A program made the translations under genes and the position numbers. From Haematococcus lacustris (Eukaryota > Chlorophyta > Chlorophyceae > Chlamydomonadales > Haematococcaceae), in assembly GCA_030144725.1 (NCBI GenBank), contig JASKMD010000029.1, forward strand, positions 3,399,939-3,463,938: a DNA stretch of 64,000 bases, in the 5' to 3' direction. Of this stretch, positions 34,014 to 47,600 are shown in pieces. The notes below the pieces were generated by a model. It was not told the DNA's origin. It did no database searches and was given only the letters and a program-made list of their open reading frames with translations. Numbering within the stretch: position 1 is the first letter of the stretch; each line of letters opens with the position of its first letter.

Positions 34014-35096
34014 AGGGTGATAATAGCGGTGGTGTTGGTGATGATGACCAGGCCCCATCTGACAGCCAGGGTACTAACTAGGCAACTGCGCTAGGAGTAG
34101 CCTCATCCTCAGCCGTCAGCACACCATGCATTGGGAGGACGAGCTGGCCTTCTTGCTAACCCAAGGCCCCAGGCTGCACCACCAGTGTTGGATTAGGATC
34201 CCAACCCCATGATGTGCTGCAGCCACCTGTGTAATCGTCCTCCTCATCCTTAAGAGCCTGCTCCAGCCGGGCATTGTAGCGCTCGCGTTGCTGTGGGTCT
34301 GACAGCACGTCGTACGCCTCTACGCACAAGCACACACATTCACCAGCGCACTACACATCACGCACTCGAGCATGGCTCCACTCGAGCTGGTGTGGTACAC
34401 ATCACACCATTTCACGCCATCCAGCAGCCAAAGGAGGTGATGCAGCTGCCCAGTGCTGCCCTGGCCTGCTGACTGCTCCACAGCCCACCATTTAGGAGGA
34501 TGCAAAGGTCGTGGCCCTCGTCCCCCGCAAAGTCAGGGTGGCAAGTCTTGGCCAGAGTGCGGTACGCCCGCTTAATCTCAGCAGGACTGGCGTCGTCGTC
34601 CACCTGCACTTCGTGGGCCATAGTGGGGAGGTGGGAAGGATCAATGCCATGTGTGCCATGCTTGCTTGCTTGCCAATGTTCCATGCTTAGGCCATGCTGC
34701 CTGTGTCAGTCAGCTGTGCTAGGACCCTTGAATGACAGCCTGCTCCACGAGACGCTGAGGCTGTGCACTGTCCAGCAGTCTCAGGAGGCTGCATGTGTTC
34801 AGGGACAATGCATGTACAGGCCCTAACACCATGCTCCTTGCTCCCTAGGACGTGCCGCAGTCACGTGCCTGCAAAACCAGGTAGTAGTCCACCAAGCCAC
34901 ACTGCATCATGTACGACTCCTCCTGAGCAGCTTGCACGGCTGGCATCCTCAAACCAATGCTCCCAGGCAGGGGACTGCGGTTCGGGCAGCGCCTCAAGCG
35001 GCTTTGTAACTGCACAGCGGGCCATGATCTCTTGCTGGTATGGCAGGTTCTGGGCAATGCAGCTGAACGGCCGTGTAGGCGGTTCTTTAGTAACAT
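31069..35096 (-). CDS. Plastid J-domain protein with ferredoxin-like 4Fe-4S domain (CDJ3/4/5 type)
   Basis: In Chlamydomonas, CDJ3-5 are stromal J-proteins that carry redox-active Fe-S clusters and work with HSP70B. Exons: 35096-34869, 34603-34489, 34319-34227, 32971-32885, 32674-32575, 32259-32197, 32000-31958, 31619-31441, 31276-31069. They read 371 residues in frame. Seen: an Arg/Ser-rich N terminus fitting a transit peptide (1-60); J domain about 70-135 with DYYLVLQ, KRAYRTLAK, HPD at 98-100 and YDVLSDPQQRERYN; Cys179, Cys182 and Cys185 in CIGCKQC; a second set in DSCPVSCIHW (Cys222, Cys226); then a conserved tail with NVGVMMSGNG. Intron 1 appears to use a GC donor (CAG/GCACGT). The last 25 residues after FITVG are unlike the family and may be read-through of one more intron. 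Which CDJ paralogue it matches cannot be told. Confidence 0.9.
32291..32560 (-). repeat. Dispersed intronic repeat, copy 2, filling most of a CDJ intron
   Basis: Matches 5251-5440 and extends as seven or so CAGTGTGACCAGGC-type tandem units. It makes up most of the 315-bp intron 32574-32260 of the J-protein gene. Its 3' end (gene sense) lies about 30 bp from the acceptor. Confidence 0.85.
33918..34012. repeat. CTG/CCG trinucleotide-rich tract in a CDJ intron
   Basis: Runs of CTGCTG and CCGCTG in the 1.25-kb intron between the J domain and the Fe-S part. No coding role. Confidence 0.85.
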
Positions 35097-35499
35097 TATC
35101 GTCGCTGCTACGAGCCTTTGAAGCTGGCGCTGTGTCTGTGTGTGTACGGCGTGAGTCGGAGAGGCGTCGTGGCACGTGCCGGTTTCTTTTCAAAACAAAA
35201 ATGAGAAGATGAGTGAGAAAGCAAATAAGGAAGTATGGAAGATCATTTCTACCCCCATTGCTGTGCCATAGTTTTCTCCTGTCGGCACGTTCCCAGCAGT
35301 GTAGCCGTTTGCAGGAAAGCCCCTCCGGTGAACTGGCCATTGGGCCTGCTTTCGTCCAAGCTTACGCTGCTGGGCAGCAAACCGCCGCCTCGTTCGCCAC
35401 CTCTGATGTCGTTGCACCCGGGCCGGCTCCTGCCACCGCTGCTGCGCCACCACTTGCCGGGCGTCTTTCCCCTACTATTTCTTCAAATTCCGCGCAATT
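35097..35499. other. Region upstream of the J-protein gene
   Basis: Contains the 5' flank of the CDJ gene. Frames on either strand here show no recognised domain. The TIR transposon begins at 35500. Confidence 0.4.
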
Positions 35500-36535
35500 G
35501 GTCACCCCCGCCATTGGCTGCACCCCCGTGGCTCAAGAGATAACTTTCTTACTCATTTCTGCACGGATGAGGCCGCCGATTGGTGCGATGAGCTGCTTAT
35601 GGCCTGAATAGAGTGCAGCCAGCCACAGCGATTTGCCGGCTGGCTGGCCCCAACCCGCGACGGACAATTCAAATTTTTAGGTCAGCACGCGACAGTGCTG
35701 CTGCGTCCCAGTACACATCGATACCATCTCCCAAGCTGGGGGCGTGTACACGACGGCGGATTGCTGCTGAACCTGCAATTTCGGAACTTGCGCGTTACGC
35801 CGGGTTGCTGGCCTCCAACCCGCGACGGACATTTAAATTATCAGGTTGCACAGGATGCTTCGATCATTGATGTCTGTGGCTTCCGAGCAACCAGGAGCAG
35901 CAAGAATATGTCAAAAAGATGTAGAAACTGAGCTGATAACTGTGCCCGCCCACACACATGAAACGGCACACAAATGAAGGCAACGCGTTCCTGTCGTGAT
36001 TAAACGTTAGAAGCCCACACAACGAGTGGCACAGAACCGGCAGTACATCATCTGACGTCCTGGTTGGACTGATAACTGGACAGCAAAAAGGCCAGAATTT
36101 AAAAAAACTGACATGGGGTGACGTGAAACGAGTTCTGTCTTGACGTGACACGAGTTGCACGCTGTTCGGGTACAGGGACAGCCCAAGCCATACCAGCACT
36201 CCCAAGCATATCATCAGCACTAGCACTAGCACTTGAACACATGTCAGAACACATGTCAGGTTCCTGCGCCCGACAAGAAATCCAAAATTTTGAAAAGCTG
36301 GGCCGCTGAGCGCAATAGCTATGCGCTGATCACAGCCCCACTAATCAGGCCATTCCCGGCACAGCGCGAGAGGAATTCTCAACACCCCCGCCCGCCCCGG
36401 CACAGGTGCACATCAGCCCGAGCAGCCCGCTAGCTTCGCTTTGATGAGCTGCACCGCCCTGCGCAGAAATCGCTGTAAAACTCTTAAAGACCGGTCGGAT
36501 AGTTATCAGGGGTACAGCCAATGGCGGGGGTGACC
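35500..36535. mobile_element. TIR DNA transposon, ~1.04 kb, copy 1, with AATT target duplication
   Basis: Ends are 28-bp inverted repeats starting GGTCACCCCCGCCATTGGC. The element is flanked by AATT on both sides (35496-35499 and 36536-36539). It is homologous in inverted orientation to 52513-53505, which has its own TAAT flanks. It contains no transposase-like frame, so it is probably non-autonomous. The superfamily is not assigned; 4-bp duplications occur in several superfamilies. Confidence 0.88.
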
Positions 36536-37959
36536 AATTATAGTCTCCGTGTCGGCAGTGTGCACATGCTCACTGCCCCAAAGGCCAAGGCTGGGCAGGG
36601 GCAGGGTAGCGGCGCAGCTCCCAATGACGGCACCAGCTGGTCACGCACGCTGGCCTGCAGCCGTACACAGACATAGCGCATAGCTGAGGCAGTGCACAAC
36701 GATGTGTTCAGTGCTGTGCTGCGCTGAACTGGCTGGGCTGGTGGGCTGGGCCGGTGACAAAGCGCTCACCGCATTCACGTCGCGGTCCATGGACTTGATG
36801 CAAACGTGTCGCAGAGGGCGCCCCACTACTCTGCGAACTTGCTGCTAGGTACGCCACTGGATACCGGCCGCAGCATCCTGTCCGATGTGTCGCATTGGCT
36901 AGAGCTGATTGGAACTCATCCGCCAGCGCTAGTTTCAAGTAGGCTAGCACACCTTGCGGGCCTCTGACACGGGCATCGACTGCCGGCATTGGCCCCCCGC
37001 ATCCAGGTTGGCCGGCTTGAGTCCAGAGCAGAGCTCATCTGCATGATCTCAAACCAACAGCACAAGAGCTGTCAGAGGACATCATGTAACCATCATGTGA
37101 TGAGGGCGCAAGGGCTGCGGGCTGGTGCATGCCACAGGCCAGCTGTGGGTTGCCACTTGCCGCCGTACGCTTGAACCCCCCCTAGTTGGCCCAGCACGGC
37201 TTCAGGCTCTCCTCGCACATGAGCTCCCACACCCATGTGATAGACAAGTGGGCTGTGTATGCCTCCCAGCTGATACCCTCGAACGTGCAGGGTTCCGTAC
37301 AGGGTTCCGTACAGGGTTCCGTACAGGGTTCCAGGTGAGGGTGGAGCGGTCAGGCTGGTGGGCAAGGGGGGCAGTGGGCCAAGGTCTGCTTCAGTGGAGG
37401 ATGATGAGCTAGAGCCAGAAGGGCTGGGGCGGGTGAAGGGCATGCCGAGTACCTGATCACCAGCCTCACGACTCGTCTGCCCCAGCCGCCCAAGGTAGTC
37501 CCTTGCCCCCTGCAGCTTGGCTACCACGGGCATAAGCGCACACCACCAGCTCAGCCCTCAACACCAGACACACACAAACACACACGCACACAGACACACA
37601 CGCACAAGCTCCACATACAAAGTTGCTTATTGCCAGGGGGGCACTTGAAGGCTGTCCCTCAAGGCCCTTAGGCTGATTGTCATGGGCCATCAGGGGCCAT
37701 GAGATGCCAGCAGGGGATGGCAGGACCACGCCCCAGATCCACCTCCAGGGACTTGTGTAGCCCGTAGGGGAGGGGCGTGCCCTGTGGTGCGTGTGATTTG
37801 GCGGCACTGGAAGTGCGCCAGGGGGGCCGGGCTGCAGGGCTAGCGGGGGACCTTGGCAGCCGCCCACTCCCTCTGCCACTGCGCCCCATACACTGTCGAC
37901 ACCGCCTCCACCTCCCGTATGCTATGAGTGTGAACATCGCATGCTGAGTACCTGATCAC
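36536..37959. other. Unassigned region; possible exons on the minus strand
   Basis: Minus-strand open stretches at 37533-37380 (KLQGARDYLGRLGQTSREAG) and 37925-37850 (REVEAVSTVYGAQWQREW) look compositionally protein-like, but I could not join or identify them. 37290-37331 is a 12-bp tandem repeat (GGTTCCGTACAG). 37560-37605 is CA-rich. No product is called. Confidence 0.3.
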
Positions 37960-38990
37960 GCGTGCGAGTGCCCTTTGGGAGTGTGCCCTTTGGGAGAGTG
38001 ACATCGCCTCCTGGGTATAAGTAGGTCTGAGCAGGTGTTAGTAGATATGAGCCTAGTGGCGCAATGCCTCCGAGGAAGCGGCCCAGTGCCGCGGAGCAAG
38101 AGCCGCTTCCGATTGAAAGCCCGCGAAAACAAGGTTCATCGTCGTGGTCGTGGTGTGGTCCGCTGCAACTGTGCAGTCCGACAAGGTCCGCGCTGCTCAC
38201 ATCGCTACTGTTCATGCCAGCGCAGGTCCTAGGACCCCTCCAGCCAAACAACGCGAGGAGCGAAGGGCTGAATGGAACACCCAGCGCCGACAGGTACGCA
38301 CCCCCGCCTTGTATGCCCCAGCACTGCTCGTGTCCCCGCACTATTGGTGTCCCCGCATTGCCGGCCTGTCAAAAAATTGATCGTAATTGCCTGCAGGTGA
38401 TCAAAGTCCCGGGTGGCGCTGTGCTGCGCGGCAGCAAGAAGACCCGCCGCAAGCTACTGGCCCATTTCCAGCTGCGGGCCGGCATCCATTCTCAGCTACG
38501 AGTCATCGCCTCACTGTATGTGCTCAGGATATTCCTGACCTGCCTTGTGGGTTACTGCACCCCGGGGTACCCCAGCGCCTCCACACCTCCAGCCGTGCAG
38601 CCTCCCCGTGCTCAAGGTTGAGAGCTAAGGTGCTGAGTGTGAGCATCAACAAAGCATGCCTTGTGTCTTCTGCCTTGCGCATGGTGTAGGGGACTGGGCA
38701 GCTGTACGAGCAGCAGGATAGGGACCAGAACAAGCGGATGGTGATGTCCTTTTATGCCTAGCGGTTGCAGCCAAATCGAAGCCAGAGACATGGCAAGACA
38801 AGGAAAGGTCTGATGTGGTGCCCCCAAGCACCCCCAGGCAGCCCTGCCAGCCAAGACCCTGGACAGCCGGCACCCAACCTTGCACAGCCAGCACCCAGCG
38901 CCTCCCAGCCTGCCCCAGACCCGGGCAGGTGGGTGGACCGGGACAGCCCTGCATGGAGCTGCGCTACTGGCCAAACCAGTCTAGACAACG
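37960..38990 (+). pseudogene. Fanzor-family remnant, copy 2 (N- and C-terminal pieces joined, middle deleted)
   Basis: The 5' leader and MPPRKRPSAAEQEPLP start (38064) match copies 1 and 3. An intron (donor after the CAG ending near 38293, acceptor before 38399) leads to VIKVPGGAVLRGSKKTRRK and FQLRAGIHSQLRVIASLYV. After about 38620 it jumps to a C-terminal piece at 38790-38950, with KGLMWCPQAPPG and PGRWVDRD (RuvC-III-like Asp). The RuvC-I and RuvC-II regions are missing, so it is a deletion derivative. Confidence 0.6.
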
Positions 38991-39010
38991 GGTATAAGTA
39001 GCAGTGATTA

Positions 39011-39085
39011 TTGTTTCAAAACAGCCAAGCTAATGCTGGTCACGACGGGTCCAGGACCATCACATGGCTGGTTACGCAGTAGGTC
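39011..39085. repeat. Dispersed repeat related to 5445-5560
   Basis: Same element as near the hAT remnant. It sits exactly between Fanzor-family copies 2 and 3. Confidence 0.6.
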
Positions 39086-41270
<2,185 letters not shown>

Positions 41271-41654
41271 CCCTCCGAGCGTCCACGACCAGCGAACGAT
41301 GGGACACGAACGATGAGACATGAAGGCCCACGTGACTGCGATCGATAAGACAGTATTGTGTGTTTGTCACAACCTAATGAGCTAATGCGCGATTTGTGGT
41401 GCGCCCTCCGTCGGGCGAAGAGTTTGTAACCACCAACTACCTCGCCAGGCCATGTGGTGTCAGTGGAGCAAGTGTCAGCTACCCACTACAGCAATACACA
41501 GACACAGTCGATCAGCGAGCTCAATGCAACCACGAATAGGAAGCTGGTGGCTGTGGCCTTCACGGGTCGTGTCGGTGCGCACAGGACTGGCAACATGTCG
41601 TAGCGCACAGGACTGGCAACATCGTGGCGAGATGCCCAGTTATTATGATTGCAG
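41271..41654. other. 5' region of the CHASE-PDE gene
   Basis: The first exon should lie here. One candidate is ATG at 41322 with a donor four codons on (MKAH, then GTGACT), which would join in frame to 41655. 41575-41625 contains a 26-bp tandem duplication (CGCACAGGACTGGCAACAT). The start remains unresolved. Confidence 0.35.
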
Positions 41655-44600
41655 GTCCACTGGGCTGCTGTCAAGGCAACGCCGCTGCTCCTGCTGCCTC
41701 CCATCATTTTGTTGTGCATGCTGTGTGGCATTGGTTGCTGGAGCGTCCTGCAGAATGAACACATTGCTTCTCATAATCTACAGGTATGCACACCTGCCGC
41801 ATTGTTGGGTACAATATGTGGACCTGGGCTCAGCAGTATGCGACCTAGACCTCGCTACCACCACTTGCACCTACAGGACACTGTCAAGCGATCAGCCGAG
41901 CAAGTCATCCAAGGGTGGCAGGCACAGCTGACAGCAAGCTATCAATCCCTGAAGATGCTGGCAGTGGTGGTGGAGACATTCCCAAACTGGGATGACTTGC
42001 TGGTGCACATGCCACCATTTGCAGTGGCCGCCCTTGCAAGCGTGAGCTACAAGGCTTGCTAGCAGCAGCAGCCGCATGTGCCTGCATGTCATGATGAAGG
42101 CCTTGCCTGCCCTGCCCATGCTGCTGCCACCAGGTGCCGCCCAACACCATCTCCCAGCTCCAGATCCAGCCGTTCAATGTTGTGAGTCGCTGTTTCATCT
42201 CTGGCCAGTTGTCCATGCTTCCTTGCTGCTGCTGGTGCTGCTGCTGCTGCTGGTCCCACCGATGGGACTGAGATTGGAAAAGAGGTGGAGGCTCAGCACC
42301 AGGCGCATGTGCATGTGCTGGCCGTCACAGATTTCTGACGTGTACCCCAAGAATCCAATCAGCCTGGCAGCCCTTGGCCTGGACCTCATGGCGTTGGGAT
42401 CAAAGGGGGTGAGTGGCCTGCACGGTGAGCCGGCAGTGGTTGCTGCGGTCCTCTTGGCTGCTGCTGGCATCTGGGACGGAGTAATGGAGCATGCTCCCAC
42501 TGTGTGACCAACCCCATCAGCATTTGACAGTGGCCCATGGCTACTGGAAACCCATGACACACTGCTGACTTACACCCATCACACCCTGCTATCTCACACT
42601 CATCACACACTGCTGTGGTCATCATCATCACGCATGACAGGAAGCGTGGTCTACCCATGTTTAATGGCTGGTGTGTATGGCAGCAGTAAGCAGGCGGTGC
42701 AGTGGCGCATGCCTGACTGCGTAGATGTCTGAGCTCATCATCAGCACCCGGCAGATTGAGTTCCAGGGGCCCCTCATGCTCTATGAGGGCTATGAGGCCA
42801 TCCTTTGCAAGGTGCGCCACCCTCCTGATCATGAGCAAAATGACCCCTCAGCATGCAGTCAGCCATGGTGAGAGCCATCCCACCACCCGCACTGTCCTTG
42901 TTCCTTTCCAGCAGACCAACCCAGCTGCCCTGCTGCTCCACAACCTGCTGCCACCACCCAAGCCTGAGCCCCTCGGCATGTAGCTTGCCAGGAGCGCCTG
43001 GCACATGGGCCCTTGTAAGAGGTGCTGGGTGTGCAGACTGCCTGCAGCCTGTAGTGGACCTGGGGCTACTTGGCTGGAGCTGAGCACTGCCACACCCAGG
43101 ATGTGTGCATGGCCCTGCTCGTCATCAGTGCTTGCTTGTGCACATCATGGGCAGGCAGGAGGGCCCAAGCCTGCAGTGTTGTCAGAGTGTTCATGACGCA
43201 GCCTCAGCGCTGCTGCCTGGTGCACTGGGCTGCATCCTCTGGCGGCCCCTGCAGATCCCGGTCTTCATACGCAATGTGTCGGAGGGCGAGCTGTTCGGTC
43301 GACCCCGGGACATCGCCAACTGCACCAATTGCTACAATGCCACCACTCGTGAGAAGTTCTGGGTGAGTGCTGCCCTCACACTGTTTGACACAGGGCAGCA
43401 CACCCAACTCCTATGTAAGCCATGCACTCCATGCCCCTTGGCCAGCCAGGTCCCAGTGCCGGGGGTGGTGCTACAGCTGCACATGCAGCAGGCAACGTGC
43501 CCAGGCATGCAAGGCGCTTGACTAGGAAGGGTGCTGTTGCCTGCTGACATGATATGGTGTGGTGTCTGACGTCCCAGCGGCCCTGCCTGCTGCCTGTACA
43601 CAGGGCAGCGTGGAGGTCCTCTTGCGCTGGGACACCATGCTGGCCGGGTTGGACCCTCTGAGGAAGGCAAGTGCCGGGCCCTGGGTCCTCCCAGCAAAGC
43701 CGCTGCCACAGCCACACAGCTGCACCCGCCCTGTCTTCCTACCCTACCTGCCCAGCCTGCCCTGTGCCATCCTATGCCGTGCCGTGCTGTGTCAGTGTTG
43801 CACGTGCACCTCTTGCTTGAGCAGGCCGGCTACTCCTACCAGCTGCTGCGTCAGGGCGGCTACCTCAGCTTCGACACCCCTGCTGACCCCAGCGGCAACT
43901 TCCTTGTCGTGGACACCACACTGAATAGCACAGGGCTGCCCAAGGACCCGCTGCACATCCCCATGGAGCTGGAGCTGCCTGGCAAGGTGCGCTGCCCTCC
44001 CACTGGCCTTGCAGCCTGCAGCCGTGATGCACACCATCCACATGCGTCTACCAGCCTGTGCCACTGCACCACCACCACCTGTGCCTCATCAGCAAGCTGC
44101 CCAGGCCTCCTCCTTCTCCTGCTCTCCTCTATGCATTGCTTCAGCGCCCAAGTTGCTGATGGCCTAGGTCAAGCTGCCTGACACAAGGCTGACGGCTGAC
44201 TCATCCACCCTGCCTTGTGTAGCATGCTCACCCACTGCGTGGTTGTGCTGCAGTGGGTGCTGCTGGTGGGATACCCCGGAGGGTGGCAGAACAGGGAGCG
44301 TCAGGCCGGGCTGCTGGCCCTGGTGGTGGTCATGTCCTGCCTGCTGTCCACACTGCTGCTCGTCATGCTGGTGAACAAGTGAGTGTAGGGAGGTGCAGGG
44401 CAGGGCAGTATGTGCAGTGCTGTGGCACACGTGATGAGATAGGGCTGGCAGGGGAGGGAGGCCAGGGGAGGGCCCAGGCCCACCAGGATGCTCTGCTTGC
44501 TGACATCCAGCAGCCATGACCCCAGGCGGTCCTCAGCCCTGGCACCATACTTTCATCCTGACTGCCTGCTAGCCTGCATGCTGTGCATGTGACTACGCTG

Positions 44601-47600
44601 CCTCACGACCTTGCCTGCATGCCCATGCATCTCAAGCAGGCGGCCAGGCAAATAGGTAGGCGGGCAGGCAGGCAGTGCTGGAGTGGCCCTGCCCTGTCCC
44701 TGTGTGCACCGCAGCCACCGCTACCGCGCCCTGCTGGAGGCGGTGCTGCCGTCCAGCCTGGTGCAGCAGATGGCGGACAAGGCAACACTGAAGCAGCTGG
44801 CCCTGGGCAATGGGCACCACATGCACGCACGTGAGTTGCTGCGCTGCTCTGATGGCCCACACTGTGATGGTGCAGGGCGTGCAGGGGACAGGGCATGGCC
44901 AGCTGCTCAGTGCTCTGATGAAGCGGCTGACCTACTTGAGGGAAGCGTGGCCATTGGCAAGTGGCCTCATGATGGTGATGATGATGATGGTGAACATGAG
45001 GATGAAGCTGAGGATGATGACTCCGCCGCCATCCGTGCCACTGCTGACGGTAGAGGCGTGATCTGGTTTGTGTATGTGTGTGTTTGTGTGTGTGTGTGTG
45101 CTGCTTCTCAGGCACGCCTGCTGACTGCATCCTTGACATGATGGGTGAGGTGCTGGGAGGGCGGCTGCCCAGCATCAAGGACGTCATGATGGTCCGCACG
45201 ACCCTGATGCAGGTGCGGCCTGCTGCCTGATGCCCACCCCTGCACTGCTGACCCGCCAGCTGCTGCGCCTCCTGATACATGCATCAGGCTGCTACTGGGC
45301 CTCACCATCATGGCCAGTGTCTAGGTATGCGGCTGTCACCCAGTCTGTCACGGCCGCTGCTATTGCGCTGCAGGCTATAAACATATATCAGCCCATAGAC
45401 ATCATTGGATCCATCAAGAGGGGCAACATGGATGTGAGTGGTGGCCACCTCCCCAATCACACCTCCTACCCTCTCTCACTCACTCAATCACCCACCCACA
45501 CACTCACCCACACACTCACCAACGTATCCCACTCTCTCATACTCGCTCCCACTCACTCACTCTTCTTCCCTGTTTTGTGCGCCTCTACTCCTCCTGGCAG
45601 TAAGTGGTGTGTGACTGCCCAGCTGCTGCATGTGCAAACAGCGTGCTGCATACTGCTGTTGCACTTGCCCTCGCAGGCAGATGTGGCCGCTGCCTTGAGC
45701 AACCTAGTGGGCCAGGGTGGCGCGGTGGAGGAGCGCAGCATCTCTGCGGTGTCATCCCCTCTCATGCGCAGCAAGTGAGCTACAGCAGCCCACTGCCCCC
45801 TCCCTGGACAGCATGTTGACAGCCATTACTGGTGCAGCCAACCCTGCCTGCCAGGTCCCTTCCCTCTCCTTACCTGAGCTGACCCTCCTCCTCCCCCTAT
45901 CCTGCACTGCCTCCCCTCAGCCAGCCTGGTCAGTGCTTCACAGGCATGTCCAGAGTGTGCTTGCTTCACCAGGCTGCATGCCCAGGAGCATTGCAAGCAG
46001 GTGGCATCAGGCAACCCGCAGCTCCATGACAGGCTCAAACATCACTCAAATGAGTCACACCCCGGTATTGAGTCACAAGGCGACTATTGAGTCACACGCT
46101 GGTTTGACTGCGATGGCTATGCTGCGGCTGCACCACTGGCAGGCCTGCATCAGCCCACAGGGTGGCGAGGGTGCACTAGGCAGGAGACCCCAGACTGCAC
46201 CCCTGGCCCTGGCAGGGGTGGGTTGCATTGCTGAACACCGTGCCTGGGCTGTCAGGCCTGCTCAGCAGTGGCCCCTCTGACCCTCGCTGCTGACTCGCCC
46301 CTAACCCCCTGACCCCTGCTGCTGCTGCTGCAGGTCCGGGGTGCCTGACCCTGCGGCCTGGGACCCCGACTGCAGCACCCTGGGCACCACTCTCAGGTGC
46401 CGGCCACACTGCCACTGCCATGGACCCTGTCTGAGGCTGCTGTTCCGCCAGAGCCCCTGCCGCCATCCCTCCTCCACCCTCTCCTGGTTGCCAGTGCGTG
46501 CTCCTGAGTGCTCCTGCGTGACTGCCAGTGCGTGTGTCACCTGCGCTGCAGGGCTCTGATGGCAGCTGAGCCTGCCGGGCTGCAGTGCACCACCTCCTCA
46601 GCCAGGCAAGAGCTGGAGCAGCTGGCGTTGCTGCACACGCAGCCCAGCCTGTCCTCCCTGGGTGCCTGGGATGATGTGGAGCAGCCCGGCACTGGGCCGG
46701 GGTCGGCTGCAGCATACAGCATTGGTCCTGCCACCGTCATGGTGGGCCTGCTCAGCGACCCAGTGGCCCCCTCACAGGTCGACCTCGCTGAACACCTCCA
46801 TGACCCTTCAGCTTGACTTCCATACTCGCTTGACCTCACTGTCACAGACCTCACTGTTTTGCTGTAGCCATGGCTGCTGACGATGATGGGAGGCTGCCTG
46901 CACCTGGCTGCAGCAGCTGCACCCCGCTTCCTTGCACGCATCGCTGCAGCTGGTGGTGTTGCGTCCCTGATGTGCTGCAGGCATCACCGCTGCAGCGCAA
47001 CACCTCAGCAGGCGAGCCCACCGCCAGCACCACATGCAGCACCCTGGCAGACAGCATGCTGCTAGAGGCACAGCCCCTGGCCCCGCTCCCCGCAGCTGAC
47101 CGCAAGGCCAGGGCCATCAGCCCGGTGCCACACAGCCCCTACATGCTGCCTGCTGCCGCCAGCCTGGACCAGGTCAGCATTCAGATGCGGCTGGCAGGCA
47201 GCAGCCCCAGCCCCAGCGCCTCCAAGAGTGGGGCCAAGCTGCTCAGGCGGCGGGCCAGTGTGGAGAACCTGGCAGGGGGCGGGCTGCCGGCCCTGGCCAA
47301 GGAGCTGGCGCAGCACCTCCCAGCCGCCCGGCCTGCCACCCCCTTGTATGATGAGGTGCGCTGCCCAGTACTGCCCAGTGCCTCATCAGGCAACCTCACC
47401 TGCCTAGTGTGGTAATGCCAGCTGCCTGACATGGGCCAGGTATGATTGTGTGGACCTTATGCCGCACAGCTTGACATGCTGACCCGCCCGCTGCCCTTGG
47501 GACAGCAGCTGGCTTCTGATCATTGGGTGAGCAAGCGCTGGGTGGGCAGACCTGATGACAGTGGCCCGCTGGAGAGTGGGGGGCTGGAGAGGCAGCAGCT

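Noticed and set aside
36708..36989. Minus-strand frame of 93 residues
   Set aside because: No recognisable domain, no splice partner and no start context; kept only as unassigned region.
44920..45060. Acidic DDDDGEHEDEAEDDD stretch as part of the phosphodiesterase
   Set aside because: It lies inside the intron 44831-45111; the flanking exons join in frame without it.
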